A stretch of DNA of 64,000 bases from Alteromonas lipotrueae (GTDB taxonomy: Bacteria > Pseudomonadota > Gammaproteobacteria > Enterobacterales > Alteromonadaceae). Where the stretch lies: assembly GCF_019249215.1 (NCBI RefSeq), contig NZ_JAESDI010000010.1, positions 62,001 to 126,000 on the forward strand. Direction: 5' to 3'. The notes under the pieces were generated by a model. That model worked only from the letters and a program-made list of their open reading frames with translations, was not told the DNA's origin and did no database searches. The position numbers and the translations under genes were made by a program. Shown here piece after piece: positions 44,383 to 53,347 of this stretch (the stretch's first letter is position 1; each line of letters starts with the position of its first letter).

Positions 44383-45111
44383 CTAAGCATCTCCAATCAT
44401 AATTATAAACATGTCTTCTACGTGTTTGAGATGGCTTTCCATTGCTTGCCTTGCTCCATCTCCGTCGCGCCTACATAAATTTTCGTATATAGCCTGATGG
44501 GCTTCAATGTTGGGGTTGGCGCCATGTCTTCGCATTTTTTCAGCAAAGAGACGACTAATTTCAGATGAATCTCGCAAGGTCCACAGCCAATCAACCATAG
44601 TGTAAATAGCACTGTTTCGTGTTGCGTGCGCAATTAACCGGTGAAACCTACCATCAAACTGTTCTGCCCCGGTTAAATCTTGCTTACCAACTAACACCGA
44701 CATTTGTTCGATATAAGCTTGAAGCTTACGTAGTTCTTCGTTGCTGATACGTGAAGCCGCCATTTCGCACGCTTGCCCTTCGAGTAGCCGTCTCGCTTCC
44801 ATAATTTCTAAAGGGCCAGGGGCATCTTCGGTAATTAGGGCGGGGCTTAGGGTTGATTTCTTTAATACGTAAATGCCAGAACTAGGGCGTATTGCAACAA
44901 TGCCTGACACTTCTAGTGCAATTAATGCCTCGCGTACGGTTTGTCTGCTCACATCATAGCGGCTGGCTAATTCACGCTCTGCTGGCAAGCGTTCGCCAGG
45001 TTTTATTGTTCCATCACTAATAAGTTGAGCGAGTTTGTCCGCAATTTGCAAATACAGACGTTTAGCACCTGTATTGTCAACGGATGAAAATTGATCTTGT
45101 AAATTGGTCAA
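44383..45111 (-). CDS. FadR-subfamily GntR regulator (UxuR/ExuR-like)
   Basis: A 242-residue regulator. The winged helix-turn-helix is at about residues 17-85 (LPAERELASRYDVSRQTVREALIALEVSGIVAIRPSSGIYVL), and the FCD domain at about 100-230 has metal-binding-type histidines (FDGRFHRLIAHATRNSAIY). The subfamily includes UxuR and ExuR, which sense uronates. No ATG is available: the frame opens with a TTG at 45111 and an in-frame stop lies just upstream, so TTG is the likely start. Divergent from manD, with operator-like sites in between; the proximal one overlaps the TTG itself, suggesting tight autoregulation. Confidence 0.87.
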   Translation of the reverse strand: MTNLQDQFSSVDNTGAKRLYLQIADKLAQLISDGTIKPGERLPAERELASRYDVSRQTVREALIALEVSGIVAIRPSSGIYVLKKSTLSPALITEDAPGPLEIMEARRLLEGQACEMAASRISNEELRKLQAYIEQMSVLVGKQDLTGAEQFDGRFHRLIAHATRNSAIYTMVDWLWTLRDSSEISRLFAEKMRRHGANPNIEAHQAIYENLCRRDGDGARQAMESHLKHVEDMFIIMIGDA

Positions 45112-45118
45112 GCCGATT
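45103..45118. promoter_or_regulatory. Candidate GntR operator overlapping the gntR start codon
   Basis: ATTGGTCAAGCCGATT is identical to 16085-16100. With the downstream element it forms an outer inverted repeat, AAATTGGTC (45101-45109) and GACCAATTT (45141-45149). Confidence 0.5.
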
Positions 45119-45133
45119 ATACTCTAGAGTTAA

Positions 45134-45146
45134 TAGTCCAGACCAA
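45134..45146. promoter_or_regulatory. Candidate GntR operator upstream of manD
   Basis: TAGTCCAGACCAA (reverse TTGGTCTGGACTA) is related to TTGGACTGTCCAA (9 of 13) and lies in the divergent gntR/manD promoter region, 75 bp before the manD ATG. Confidence 0.45.
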
Positions 45147-45220
45147 TTTAAAGGTTTACCTTAGTAACTTCAAGTTACTCTCCCCTAGATTGGTGCACGT
45201 TAATGCTTAAAGGTACTCGT

Positions 45221-46429
45221 ATGAAAATAATTGAAGCAAAAGTGATTGTTACTTGCCCCAGTCGTAACTTTGTGACGTTAAAAATTGTTACCGATGAAGG
45301 GATTTATGGAATTGGTGATGCTACGTTAAATGGTCGTGAACTCGCGGTTGTTAGTTACCTTGAAGATCATTTAATACCTTGTTTGTTAGGTAAAGATGCT
45401 AGCCGTATAGAGGATATTTGGCAGTACTTCTATAGAGGAGCGTACTGGCGCAGAGGGCCTGTTGGAATGACAGCCATCGCGGCAATTGACGTCGCACTAT
45501 GGGACATTAAAGCGAAAGCGGCTAATATGCCATTGTATCAATTACTCGGCGGCCGCAGCCGTGATGGGGTAATGGTCTATGGCCATGCAAATGGCAACAC
45601 CATTGAAGAAACCGTCGAGGAAGTGGGCAGGTATATTGATATGGGTTATAAAGCCATTCGTGCGCAAACAGGTGTTCCTGGCCTTAGTAGCACGTATGGT
45701 GTTTCCAAAGATAAACTGTTTTATGAACCCGCTGACGCTAATTTACCGTCGGAAAATATTTGGTCTACCAGTAAGTACCTAAACAGCGTCCCTAAATTAT
45801 TTGAGACATTGCGTGATACTTATGGATACGATCACCATTTGTTACACGATGCCCATCACCGTTGCACACCGCTAGAGGCGGCTCAATTAGGTAAGTCTCT
45901 AGAACCTTACAAGTTGTTTTGGCTAGAAGACGCCGTTCCCGCTGAACTGCAAGAAGGGTTTAGGTTATTCCGACAACATACCACTACCCCAATTGCCGTT
46001 GGGGAGGTATTCTCCTCAATTCATGACTGCCAACAGCTTATTAGTGAACAATTAATCGATTACATTCGCACTACAATTGTACACGCTGGCGGAATTTCAC
46101 ACTTGCGCAGAATTGCGCATTTAGCCGAGCTTTACCATATTCGCACTGGATTCCATGGTGCTACCGACTTAAGTCCAATTACCATGGGAGCTGCGGTACA
46201 TTTTGATACCTGGGTTCCTAATTTTGGTATTCAAGAATACATGCGTCATACCGAAGAAACCGACGCTGTATTCCCCCATGACTATCGTTTCGAAGAGGGG
46301 TTTATGAAGGTGGGTGAAAAGCCCGGACATGGTGTAGATATTGATGAGTCGCTCGCGGCTAAGTATCCCTACAAGCCGGCTTACTTACCTGTGAACCGAC
46401 TTGAAGATGGCACTATGTATAATTGGTAG
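45221..46429 (+). CDS. manD: D-mannonate dehydratase, enolase-superfamily ManD (RspA) type
   Basis: Dehydrates D-mannonate to 2-keto-3-deoxy-D-gluconate, the step after UxuB. From the ATG at 45221 the product has 402 residues, the usual ManD length; AAAGG precedes it, and an ATG at 45203 would add six residues. Mg-binding and catalytic regions are visible in [36 protein letters not shown] and [12 protein letters not shown]. The C-terminal [14 protein letters not shown] ends in the Trp characteristic of ManD. Together with UxaC and UxuB it completes glucuronate to KDG; some RspA relatives have low activity, so flux is inferred from context. Confidence 0.9.
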   Translation: MKIIEAKVIVTCPSRNFVTLKIVTDEGIYGIGDATLNGRELAVVSYLEDHLIPCLLGKDASRIEDIWQYFYRGAYWRRGPVGMTAIAAIDVALWDIKAKAANMPLYQLLGGRSRDGVMVYGHANGNTIEETVEEVGRYIDMGYKAIRAQTGVPGLSSTYGVSKDKLFYEPADANLPSENIWSTSKYLNSVPKLFETLRDTYGYDHHLLHDAHHRCTPLEAAQLGKSLEPYKLFWLEDAVPAELQEGFRLFRQHTTTPIAVGEVFSSIHDCQQLISEQLIDYIRTTIVHAGGISHLRRIAHLAELYHIRTGFHGATDLSPITMGAAVHFDTWVPNFGIQEYMRHTEETDAVFPHDYRFEEGFMKVGEKPGHGVDIDESLAAKYPYKPAYLPVNRLEDGTMYNW

Positions 46430-46475
46430 AAACCCTATACTGCACTAATAATAACGTTGAAATCAGCAGCTGAAC

Positions 46476-47555
46476 CTATGCTTTTACCTTGCTGATTTCA
46501 TCGTTTACCGCACAATCAGCTTCCAACACCTCCGTTTGCGGAACACCAGTTGACGTCATATCGTTATTTTCTCTATTACGTTGTGTCAAGATGCGCTTTA
46601 CGGTTTCGGCGCAATAGGCTTTACGGCAGCATTGAGATAGCAGCATTTCATGGCGTTCTACACGCTCACGAATGAACTTCACCACTAACTTACGCAACCA
46701 CTGTAAGCCTGCATCTAAGTCTTGGCGTTTGTGCCACATAACAGACATTGGCAGGCCTTTAATTTCAACAGGGGTTTCAAACACCGCGAGCTCACCAGAG
46801 AAGATTTCCTTCTCGACAACCAGTGACGGTGCAACACATATTAAGTTGCTTTCTTTTAGCAGCGGCGTAGCGTTGTAGAACTGATTGACCGACATGGCAA
46901 TTCGGCGTTTTAACCCCATGTTAGCCAATACCTGATCGGTAGGGCCGGTGACATCACCCGTTACCGACACTAACAGGTGATCTGCAGCAATAAAGTTTTC
47001 TAGCGTGAGCTGTGCTTTCGCTAGCGGGTGATCGGGACGCATCACCACTACCCAACTAGGATCTAACACGTGCTCGGAACGTATCACCGCATCAGGTTGA
47101 TGGTATTTAGAAAAGGTTAGTTCGGCCTCAGCGTCTTTCAATACCTTATCAGTGCCTAAATCGTAACTGGGGATCGCATGAATATTAATACCTGGCGCTT
47201 CATTTTCAATTACCTTACGTAGCGGCCCCCACACCATAGCAACAATGCTGTCGGTGGCCGATATACGAAAGGTACGTTTCGCCGTTGCAGGGTCAAATTC
47301 CGCAGGACTTACGGCAACTTCAAGCTGTCCTAATGGGCCTTGAATTTGGCTCCACAGGTTTGTGGCAAAAGAGGTGGGTTGAATACCACGACCATCCTTT
47401 ACGAATAACTCGTCTTTCCATGCGGTACGCATGCGAGAAAGGGCGTTTGAAACTGCTGGCTGGGTCATCGACAACCTATCAGCAGCACGGGTAATCGCGC
47501 CTTCTGTCATGATGGCATCAAATATCATCAATAAATTTAAATCATGTGGACGCAT
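46476..47555 (-). CDS. LysR-family regulator with a Cys-containing C-terminal extension
   Basis: A 359-residue regulator, about 55 longer than typical LysR proteins. Helix-turn-helix GAITRAADRLSMTQPAVSNALSRM is at residues 19-42, then a LysR substrate-binding domain to about residue 300. The extra tail (from about 305) is hydrophilic and contains QCCRKAYC and ADC, four cysteines in all. It is divergent from the RND efflux genes with 326 bp between, suggesting it controls them. The helix-turn-helix region resembles NodD/SyrM/LeuO-type members (MRPHDLNLLMIFDAI). Confidence 0.87.
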   Translation of the reverse strand: MRPHDLNLLMIFDAIMTEGAITRAADRLSMTQPAVSNALSRMRTAWKDELFVKDGRGIQPTSFATNLWSQIQGPLGQLEVAVSPAEFDPATAKRTFRISATDSIVAMVWGPLRKVIENEAPGINIHAIPSYDLGTDKVLKDAEAELTFSKYHQPDAVIRSEHVLDPSWVVVMRPDHPLAKAQLTLENFIAADHLLVSVTGDVTGPTDQVLANMGLKRRIAMSVNQFYNATPLLKESNLICVAPSLVVEKEIFSGELAVFETPVEIKGLPMSVMWHKRQDLDAGLQWLRKLVVKFIRERVERHEMLLSQCCRKAYCAETVKRILTQRNRENNDMTSTGVPQTEVLEADCAVNDEISKVKA

Positions 47556-47881
47556 CAGTCTCTCCCGTTATTCGTAAATTAGTTCTGTACCTGGGTTCTG
47601 GTTCAAGGCCGAGGTAAGGAAATACTCCGTAAACACGCGGTGAACCCATCACTTTTTATCGCTTCAGTTTATCTCTATACGGCGCGTCTAGCTATTATCA
47701 CAACACTTTTTTGCTTCATGTCGTGGTGCCAACTTTCATGTAACACCTTGGGCGAAATAGCTTAAATTTCATACTTTTTAATATATATCATTTTATGATG
47801 TGTTGCATACGAAAATATAATTATTCTTATTGTATTGCGATGTGCATAATGCAGGCCTTCAAACTTTAAGAGACACTTGCA
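47556..47881. promoter_or_regulatory. Divergent promoter region of LysR and RND genes
   Basis: A 326-bp region without a gene. ATCAT-TTT-ATGAT at 47787-47799 fits the T-N11-A LysR-box pattern and is followed by an AT-rich stretch. The assignment is weak because the surrounding DNA is AT-rich. Confidence 0.4.
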
Positions 47882-49123
47882 ATGACGACTTTAACTCGAT
47901 TTTTGGCAATATTAAGCCTAACAGCACTTGTCGCCGCATGTGGCAGCGACGACACGGATCCTGGCCAGCAAATGCATGCTAATGCAGGCATTCCTGTAGA
48001 TGTTGCGCCAGTGGTCTCGCAGCGTTTAACTGAGTGGGACAGTTTTACTGGCCGTTTAGAAGCGCCGCAAACGGTATCGCTTCGCCCCCGCGTTTCAGGC
48101 TACATTGAATTTGTTGCTTTTGAAGAAGGCGAATATGTAGAGCAGGGCGAAACCTTATTCCTTATTGATAACCGCGCTTTTAAAGCAGAAGTTGAGCGTT
48201 TAACCGCGCAACTTGAAGAAGCAAAAAGCCGCTATGACTTATCTGTGCAAAGCTATGACAGAGTCGTAAAGCTTCGTAAAACCCAAGCGGTTTCGCAAGA
48301 AGTGCTAGACGAACGTTTAGCGGGTAAGAATCAAGCTTTTGCTAGCATAAACCAAACGAAAGCGGCGTTAGACGTTGCCCGTTTGAACCGTGGTTTTGCT
48401 CGAGTTGAAGCGCCGATTTCTGGCCGTGTGTCTCGCGCGAATATCACCGAAGGTAACTATGTAACGGCAGGGCAGTCAGAGCTTACTAGCATCGTATCTA
48501 CCCATCAGCTTTACGCATACTTCGATATTGATGAGCAAACTTACCTAAATTACATTAGCAGTGATGATAAAACCGACGCTACGGTAAACGACCAGGCGGT
48601 TGCGATGCGTCTTGCTAATGAGCAAGATTATGGCCACTGGGGGCAAATCGATTTCGTCGATAATCAAGTGAATGGCAGTACCGGCACCCTTCGTGTTCGT
48701 GCTGTATTCAATAACGAAAATGGTCGTTTAATGCCGGGTTTATTTACCCATTTAAAACTAGCGGGTGATACCAACGAGCAAGGCATTCTCATTAAAGAAA
48801 AAGCGATAGGTACCGACCTTAACAACAAATTTGTGTTGGTGGTAAACAGCGAAAATAAGGTGAAATACCGCGCGGTTACCTTGGGTGACAAAGTGGGTAG
48901 TATGCGCATTATTCAAAATGGCTTAGTAGCTGGCGACACCATTGTAGTCGATGGCCTTCAGCGTGTGCGTCCAGGTGCTGTTGTTGCGCCAAACCAGGTT
49001 GATATGGGTGATAAAGAAGCTCTTGCAAGCCTACAAAATTGGCAGGCACGAGTAGATAACGTAACAAATTTGGCTAGCGCTGATACCCTTACTGGTAGCG
49101 CAGCGGGTACTGGAATTAATTAA
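47882..49123 (+). CDS. RND efflux periplasmic adaptor (AcrA/MexE-like lipoprotein)
   Basis: A 413-residue membrane fusion protein. Signal MTTLTRFLAILSLTALVAAC ends in a lipobox with Cys20. The lipoyl-like half motifs (SLRPRVSGYIEFVAFEEGEYVEQGETLFLID and VEAPISGRVSRANITEGNYV) surround an alpha-helical hairpin at about 100-155, followed by beta-barrel and membrane-proximal domains. It links an inner-membrane RND pump to an outer-membrane channel. Its TAA stop overlaps the ATG of the pump gene (TAATG), so translation is coupled. Confidence 0.92.
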   Translation: MTTLTRFLAILSLTALVAACGSDDTDPGQQMHANAGIPVDVAPVVSQRLTEWDSFTGRLEAPQTVSLRPRVSGYIEFVAFEEGEYVEQGETLFLIDNRAFKAEVERLTAQLEEAKSRYDLSVQSYDRVVKLRKTQAVSQEVLDERLAGKNQAFASINQTKAALDVARLNRGFARVEAPISGRVSRANITEGNYVTAGQSELTSIVSTHQLYAYFDIDEQTYLNYISSDDKTDATVNDQAVAMRLANEQDYGHWGQIDFVDNQVNGSTGTLRVRAVFNNENGRLMPGLFTHLKLAGDTNEQGILIKEKAIGTDLNNKFVLVVNSENKVKYRAVTLGDKVGSMRIIQNGLVAGDTIVVDGLQRVRPGAVVAPNQVDMGDKEALASLQNWQARVDNVTNLASADTLTGSAAGTGIN

Positions 49124-52100
49124 TGAACTTTTCGCAATTTTTCATTCGCCGCCCTATTTTTGCAGGTGTACTAAGCCTGCTCATTTTCATTGGCGGGGCC
49201 ATTGCTGTTTGGCAGCTTCCTATTACAGAATACCCTGAAGTTGTGCCGCCTACGGTAGTGGTAACGGCTAACTATCCAGGTGCTAACCCCAAGGTTATAG
49301 CTGAAACCGTTGCTACCCCCTTAGAGCAGGAAATTAACGGCGTAGAAGATATGATTTACATGTCTTCGCAGGCTACATCTGATGGGCGTATGACCCTTAC
49401 CATCACGTTTGCCATTGGTACCGACCCTGATGATGCCACTACACTGGTTCAAAACCGGGTTAATCGCGCCACACCGCGATTGCCACAGGAAGTACAGCGC
49501 TTAGGCATTGTTACCGAAAAATCGTCACCCAATTTAACCATGGTGGTGCATTTAACGTCGCCTGATAAACGTTACGACATGCTCTATTTGTCTAACTATG
49601 CTGACCAATTCGTAAAAGATGAACTCGCTCGTGTTGAAGGGGTAGGGCAAGTTCGTTTATTTGGTGCTGGTGAATACAGCATGCGTGTATGGCTAGATCC
49701 AAACAAGTTAGCCTCACTGCAAATGAACCCAGGCGATGTGGTGGCGGCAATTTCCGAACAAAACCAACAAGCTGCGGCAGGAAGTCTAGGTGCACAGCCT
49801 ACGGGCACCAGCGAGTTTCAACTGCTTATCAATGTACGCGGTCGCCTAGAAGATGAAAGTGAGTTTGAAAACATCATCATTAAAGCCGGGGATAATGGTG
49901 AAATTACCCGTTTAAAAGATGTAGCACGAATTGAGTTAGGTGCCGATTACTACACCTTGCGTTCACTGTTAAACAACAATCCTGCGGCTGCATTACCTAT
50001 ATTTCAGGCACCAGGTTCTAATGCCATTCAAATTTCTGATGACGTGCGTGCGCGCATGGCTCAGCTAGAAAAAATGTTTCCAGAAGGGTTGGAATACGAC
50101 ATCGTTTACGACCCCACGGTATTCGTGCGCGGCTCAATTGAAGCGGTGGTGAATACGTTATTTGAAGCTGTGTTATTGGTTGTTTTGGTTGTTGTACTGT
50201 TTTTACAAACGTGGCGCGCTTCCATTATTCCTTTAGTGGCCGTTCCCATTTCGTTGGTAGGTACCTTTGCGTTTATGCAATTGATGGGCTTTTCATTAAA
50301 TGCGCTGTCGTTGTTTGGCTTGGTACTCGCTATCGGGATTGTGGTTGATGATGCCATTGTGGTGGTGGAAAACGTAGAGCGAAATATTGCAGACGGTAAA
50401 GCTCCATTCGACGCTACAGTACAAGCCATGAAAGAAGTAACAGGCCCTATTATTGCCACTACCTTGGTATTGGCTGCGGTATTTATCCCTACTGCCTTTA
50501 TGAGTGGCTTAACCGGTCAATTTTATAAGCAGTTTGCGTTAACTATTACCATTTCTACCTTTATTTCGGCCATTAATTCACTAACCCTAAGCCCAGCGCT
50601 GTCGGCATTATTATTAAAGCCTCATGGGCAATCGAAAGATTGGTTAAGCCGTGGTATGGATAAATTATTTGGCCGTTTTGTATTTACGCCATTTAATAAA
50701 ATGTTCGATCGCGGTGCCAAAAAATACACAGGCGCTGTAGGTGGGCTTATTCGCAAAAGCGGTGTGGTAGTGGTGCTTTATGCCGGTTTATTAGGCCTAA
50801 CCTACTTCCAGTTTGCTAACACGCCAACCGGTTATGTACCGCCGCAAGATAAGCAGTACCTTATTGCATTTGCTCAGCTTCCCAATGCCTCGTCGCTAGA
50901 TAGAACCGAGGAAGTGGTACGTGAAATGTCACGAATTGCGATGGAGCACCCTGGGGTTTCTGATGCAGTAGCGTTTCCAGGTTTGAATATTAATGGCTTC
51001 ACCAATAGCCCAAGTTCCGGTGTGCTGTTTACGCCGTTAAAGCCTTTTAGTGAGCGCCAAAGTCCAGAGTTATCCGCCGGTGCTATTGCGATGCAATTAA
51101 ACCAGCAATTTGGTTCTATTAAAGGGGCGTATGTGGCTATATTCCCGCCACCACCGGTAATGGGGCTTGGCACCATTGGTGGGTTTAGGCTGCAAGTGCA
51201 AGACAGAGGAAACTTAGGTTTTGCTGAACTTGAAAAAGTAACGCAAGAGGTGATTGGCAAAGCGTGGGCGCACCCTGCACTAACCGGTAGTTTCACTAGC
51301 TTTACGGTTAATGTACCTCAGTTAAATGTGGATGTAGACCGCGAGAAAGCCGTTAGCCAAGGGGTAAATATTGGCACCTTATTTGACACCATGCAGGCGT
51401 ATTTAGGCTCGGTGTACGTGAACGACTTCAACTTGTTCGGTAGAACCTATCAGGTGAATGTTCAGGCCGATGCCCAGTACCGCCAAGACGTTGAAAACAT
51501 CACTCAGTTTAAAGTGCGAAACGATAAAGGCGATATGATCCCGCTAGGTTCGTTCCTTAATATTGAACATAGTGCAGGGCCAGACAGAGTGATGCATTAC
51601 AACGGTTATGTTACTGCTGAAGTCAATGGTTCTCCGGCTCCGGGCTACAGTTCAGATCAGGCAAAAGCGGCTATCGAGCAAATTCTTGATGAAACCCTGC
51701 CGTTAGGTATGACCTACGAATGGACCGAGCTAACGTATCAGCAAATATTGGCAGGTAACGCGTCAGCCTTTATCTTCCCGCTGGTAGTACTGTTGGTGTT
51801 TTTAGTTTTGGCTGCGCAGTATGAAAGCTTGCGCTTACCACTGGCTATTATATTAATTGTTCCTATGACCTTGCTAAGTGCGTTAATTGGCGTGGTGATA
51901 TACGGCGGCGACAACAACATATTTACCCAAATTGGCTTAATAGTGTTAGTGGGGCTTGCTACTAAAAACGCCATTCTTATTGTGGAATTTGCTAAAGAGC
52001 TACAAGACAACGGCATGGATGCACTATCAGCCATTAAAGAGGCCAGTAAGTTGCGTCTTCGCCCCATACTGATGACGTCTATTGCATTCATTATGGGCGT

Positions 52101-52245
52101 GTTACCTATGGTGCTTTCTACCGGCGCGGGCTCTGAAATGCGTCAAGCTATGGGAGTAGCGGTTTTCTCCGGCATGATTGGCGTGACTGTTTTTGGTTTA
52201 ATCCTAACGCCTGTTTTTTACTACTTGTTGAAACGTAAAGGTTAA
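49123..52245 (+). CDS. RND multidrug efflux transporter, HAE1 family (AcrB/MexF-like)
   Basis: A 1040-residue inner-membrane proton antiporter. The N-terminus MNFSQFFIRRPIFAGVLSLLIFIGGAIAVWQLPITEYPEVVPPTVVV is typical. The TM4 proton-relay motif GIVVDDAIVVVENVERN is intact, and about twelve membrane segments and two large periplasmic loops fit the family. It is closer in feel to MexF/OqxB-type than to AcrB, but this is an impression. No TolC-like gene follows, so an outer-membrane channel must be encoded elsewhere. Probable substrates are small hydrophobic compounds or antibiotics. Confidence 0.94.
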   Translation: MNFSQFFIRRPIFAGVLSLLIFIGGAIAVWQLPITEYPEVVPPTVVVTANYPGANPKVIAETVATPLEQEINGVEDMIYMSSQATSDGRMTLTITFAIGTDPDDATTLVQNRVNRATPRLPQEVQRLGIVTEKSSPNLTMVVHLTSPDKRYDMLYLSNYADQFVKDELARVEGVGQVRLFGAGEYSMRVWLDPNKLASLQMNPGDVVAAISEQNQQAAAGSLGAQPTGTSEFQLLINVRGRLEDESEFENIIIKAGDNGEITRLKDVARIELGADYYTLRSLLNNNPAAALPIFQAPGSNAIQISDDVRARMAQLEKMFPEGLEYDIVYDPTVFVRGSIEAVVNTLFEAVLLVVLVVVLFLQTWRASIIPLVAVPISLVGTFAFMQLMGFSLNALSLFGLVLAIGIVVDDAIVVVENVERNIADGKAPFDATVQAMKEVTGPIIATTLVLAAVFIPTAFMSGLTGQFYKQFALTITISTFISAINSLTLSPALSALLLKPHGQSKDWLSRGMDKLFGRFVFTPFNKMFDRGAKKYTGAVGGLIRKSGVVVVLYAGLLGLTYFQFANTPTGYVPPQDKQYLIAFAQLPNASSLDRTEEVVREMSRIAMEHPGVSDAVAFPGLNINGFTNSPSSGVLFTPLKPFSERQSPELSAGAIAMQLNQQFGSIKGAYVAIFPPPPVMGLGTIGGFRLQVQDRGNLGFAELEKVTQEVIGKAWAHPALTGSFTSFTVNVPQLNVDVDREKAVSQGVNIGTLFDTMQAYLGSVYVNDFNLFGRTYQVNVQADAQYRQDVENITQFKVRNDKGDMIPLGSFLNIEHSAGPDRVMHYNGYVTAEVNGSPAPGYSSDQAKAAIEQILDETLPLGMTYEWTELTYQQILAGNASAFIFPLVVLLVFLVLAAQYESLRLPLAIILIVPMTLLSALIGVVIYGGDNNIFTQIGLIVLVGLATKNAILIVEFAKELQDNGMDALSAIKEASKLRLRPILMTSIAFIMGVLPMVLSTGAGSEMRQAMGVAVFSGMIGVTVFGLILTPVFYYLLKRKG

Positions 52246-52297
52246 CGCTCCCGTTTACCCAAGCGTTGCCTCCTCCTCGTACTTTGGAGGCACTTCA

Positions 52298-52326
52298 GGC
52301 CACTTATTTAAGTGGCCTTTTTTTGT
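52298..52326 (+). terminator. Terminator of the RND operon
   Basis: GGCCACTT-ATTT-AAGTGGCC forms a perfect 8-bp stem with a run of seven T residues, directly downstream of the pump gene. Confidence 0.9.
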
Positions 52327-52477
52327 GGTAGGCCTTTCGGAACGACTAATATATCAGTCTGTTGAAGGCAATAAGCGAGTTTTCATGGCTGTAATAATAA
52401 TTTTTAGTTATTTATTGAATATACCTTACTGCACTTCACTAAAAATACTGTGACGTAAGGTACTGATAGAAAAAGGT

Positions 52478-53347
52478 TTAGCTTAATCTAAGTACCATAA
52501 GGCCGACGAATGCAGCAGTTAACCCTAGCACTTCTTGGCGGCTAAATGTTTCTTTCAAAACAACACGAGAATAAAGGAGAATAAGTAAGATATTCATTCC
52601 TGAAATCGCAGAAACTAGCCCAGTATTACCAATAGAAAAAGCGGATATTATTGCCACCATACCGCTTACGTTTGCCACCCCAACTATCAGTCCGCAAGAG
52701 AACGTTTTTATTTCCGACCAATTAGTGGTAACTGAATACTGAGTAGCTAGAGATTTCTTACGCTTTGCCAACCACGTCACGGCAAAAAGGAAACTTCCGA
52801 ATCCAAACATAGAGGTTAAAGTAGCAAAAACATCAGCCTCTAAGAGTGTGGATTGTTTCCCCATTAAATCAGTAAACGTAAAGAACAATGCAGCAAGTAG
52901 TCCCCATTGTGCTCCTTTCAAGTTATCTGCAGAGATATCCGACGAATATCTAATAATACAAAGACCACAAAAAATAATAAAAAATCCAAGTAATTGAATA
53001 GCTGTTAACGTCTCTTTCCATATTAAAAATGCAAAAATTAGTACAAATAAAGGAGTCAATCCTGACAGAACGCTGATGAGTGATGCTTTTCCTACTGAAA
53101 ATCCCTTGTGTAAAAGCGCATTCGCAGCAAAAGATCCAAAGCCTAGGCCCAGACCAACAGCCACATCAGCCCAACCATACCAACGTTGATTTAACAACAG
53201 TACACCGACCAGACTAATCATAAATCCAATAAAAAACACACCAAATAACAGTAGATCCCGATTCAAGTTTTTCTGCGATGTCCATTGATACAAGATCCCA
53301 CGTAAACCAAAAAAACATGTTGCGAGCAATGCAAAAATAATCCACAT
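52478..53347 (-). CDS. EamA/DMT-superfamily membrane transporter
   Basis: A 289-residue protein with about ten hydrophobic segments arranged as two EamA repeats (first half to about residue 140, second from about 148 to the end). The end, LLYSRVVLKETFSRQEVLGLTAAFVGLMVLRLS, is typical. The substrate cannot be predicted; relatives export metabolites or amino acids. It stands alone, convergent with the RND operon, in more AT-rich DNA than its neighbours, which hints at acquisition by transfer but does not prove it. Confidence 0.85.
   Translation of the reverse strand: MWIIFALLATCFFGLRGILYQWTSQKNLNRDLLLFGVFFIGFMISLVGVLLLNQRWYGWADVAVGLGLGFGSFAANALLHKGFSVGKASLISVLSGLTPLFVLIFAFLIWKETLTAIQLLGFFIIFCGLCIIRYSSDISADNLKGAQWGLLAALFFTFTDLMGKQSTLLEADVFATLTSMFGFGSFLFAVTWLAKRKKSLATQYSVTTNWSEIKTFSCGLIVGVANVSGMVAIISAFSIGNTGLVSAISGMNILLILLYSRVVLKETFSRQEVLGLTAAFVGLMVLRLS

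Noticed and set aside
50874..51296. 140-codon antisense open frame within the RND pump gene
   Set aside because: It overlaps an intact, well-supported RND gene and its translation has no recognisable family features.
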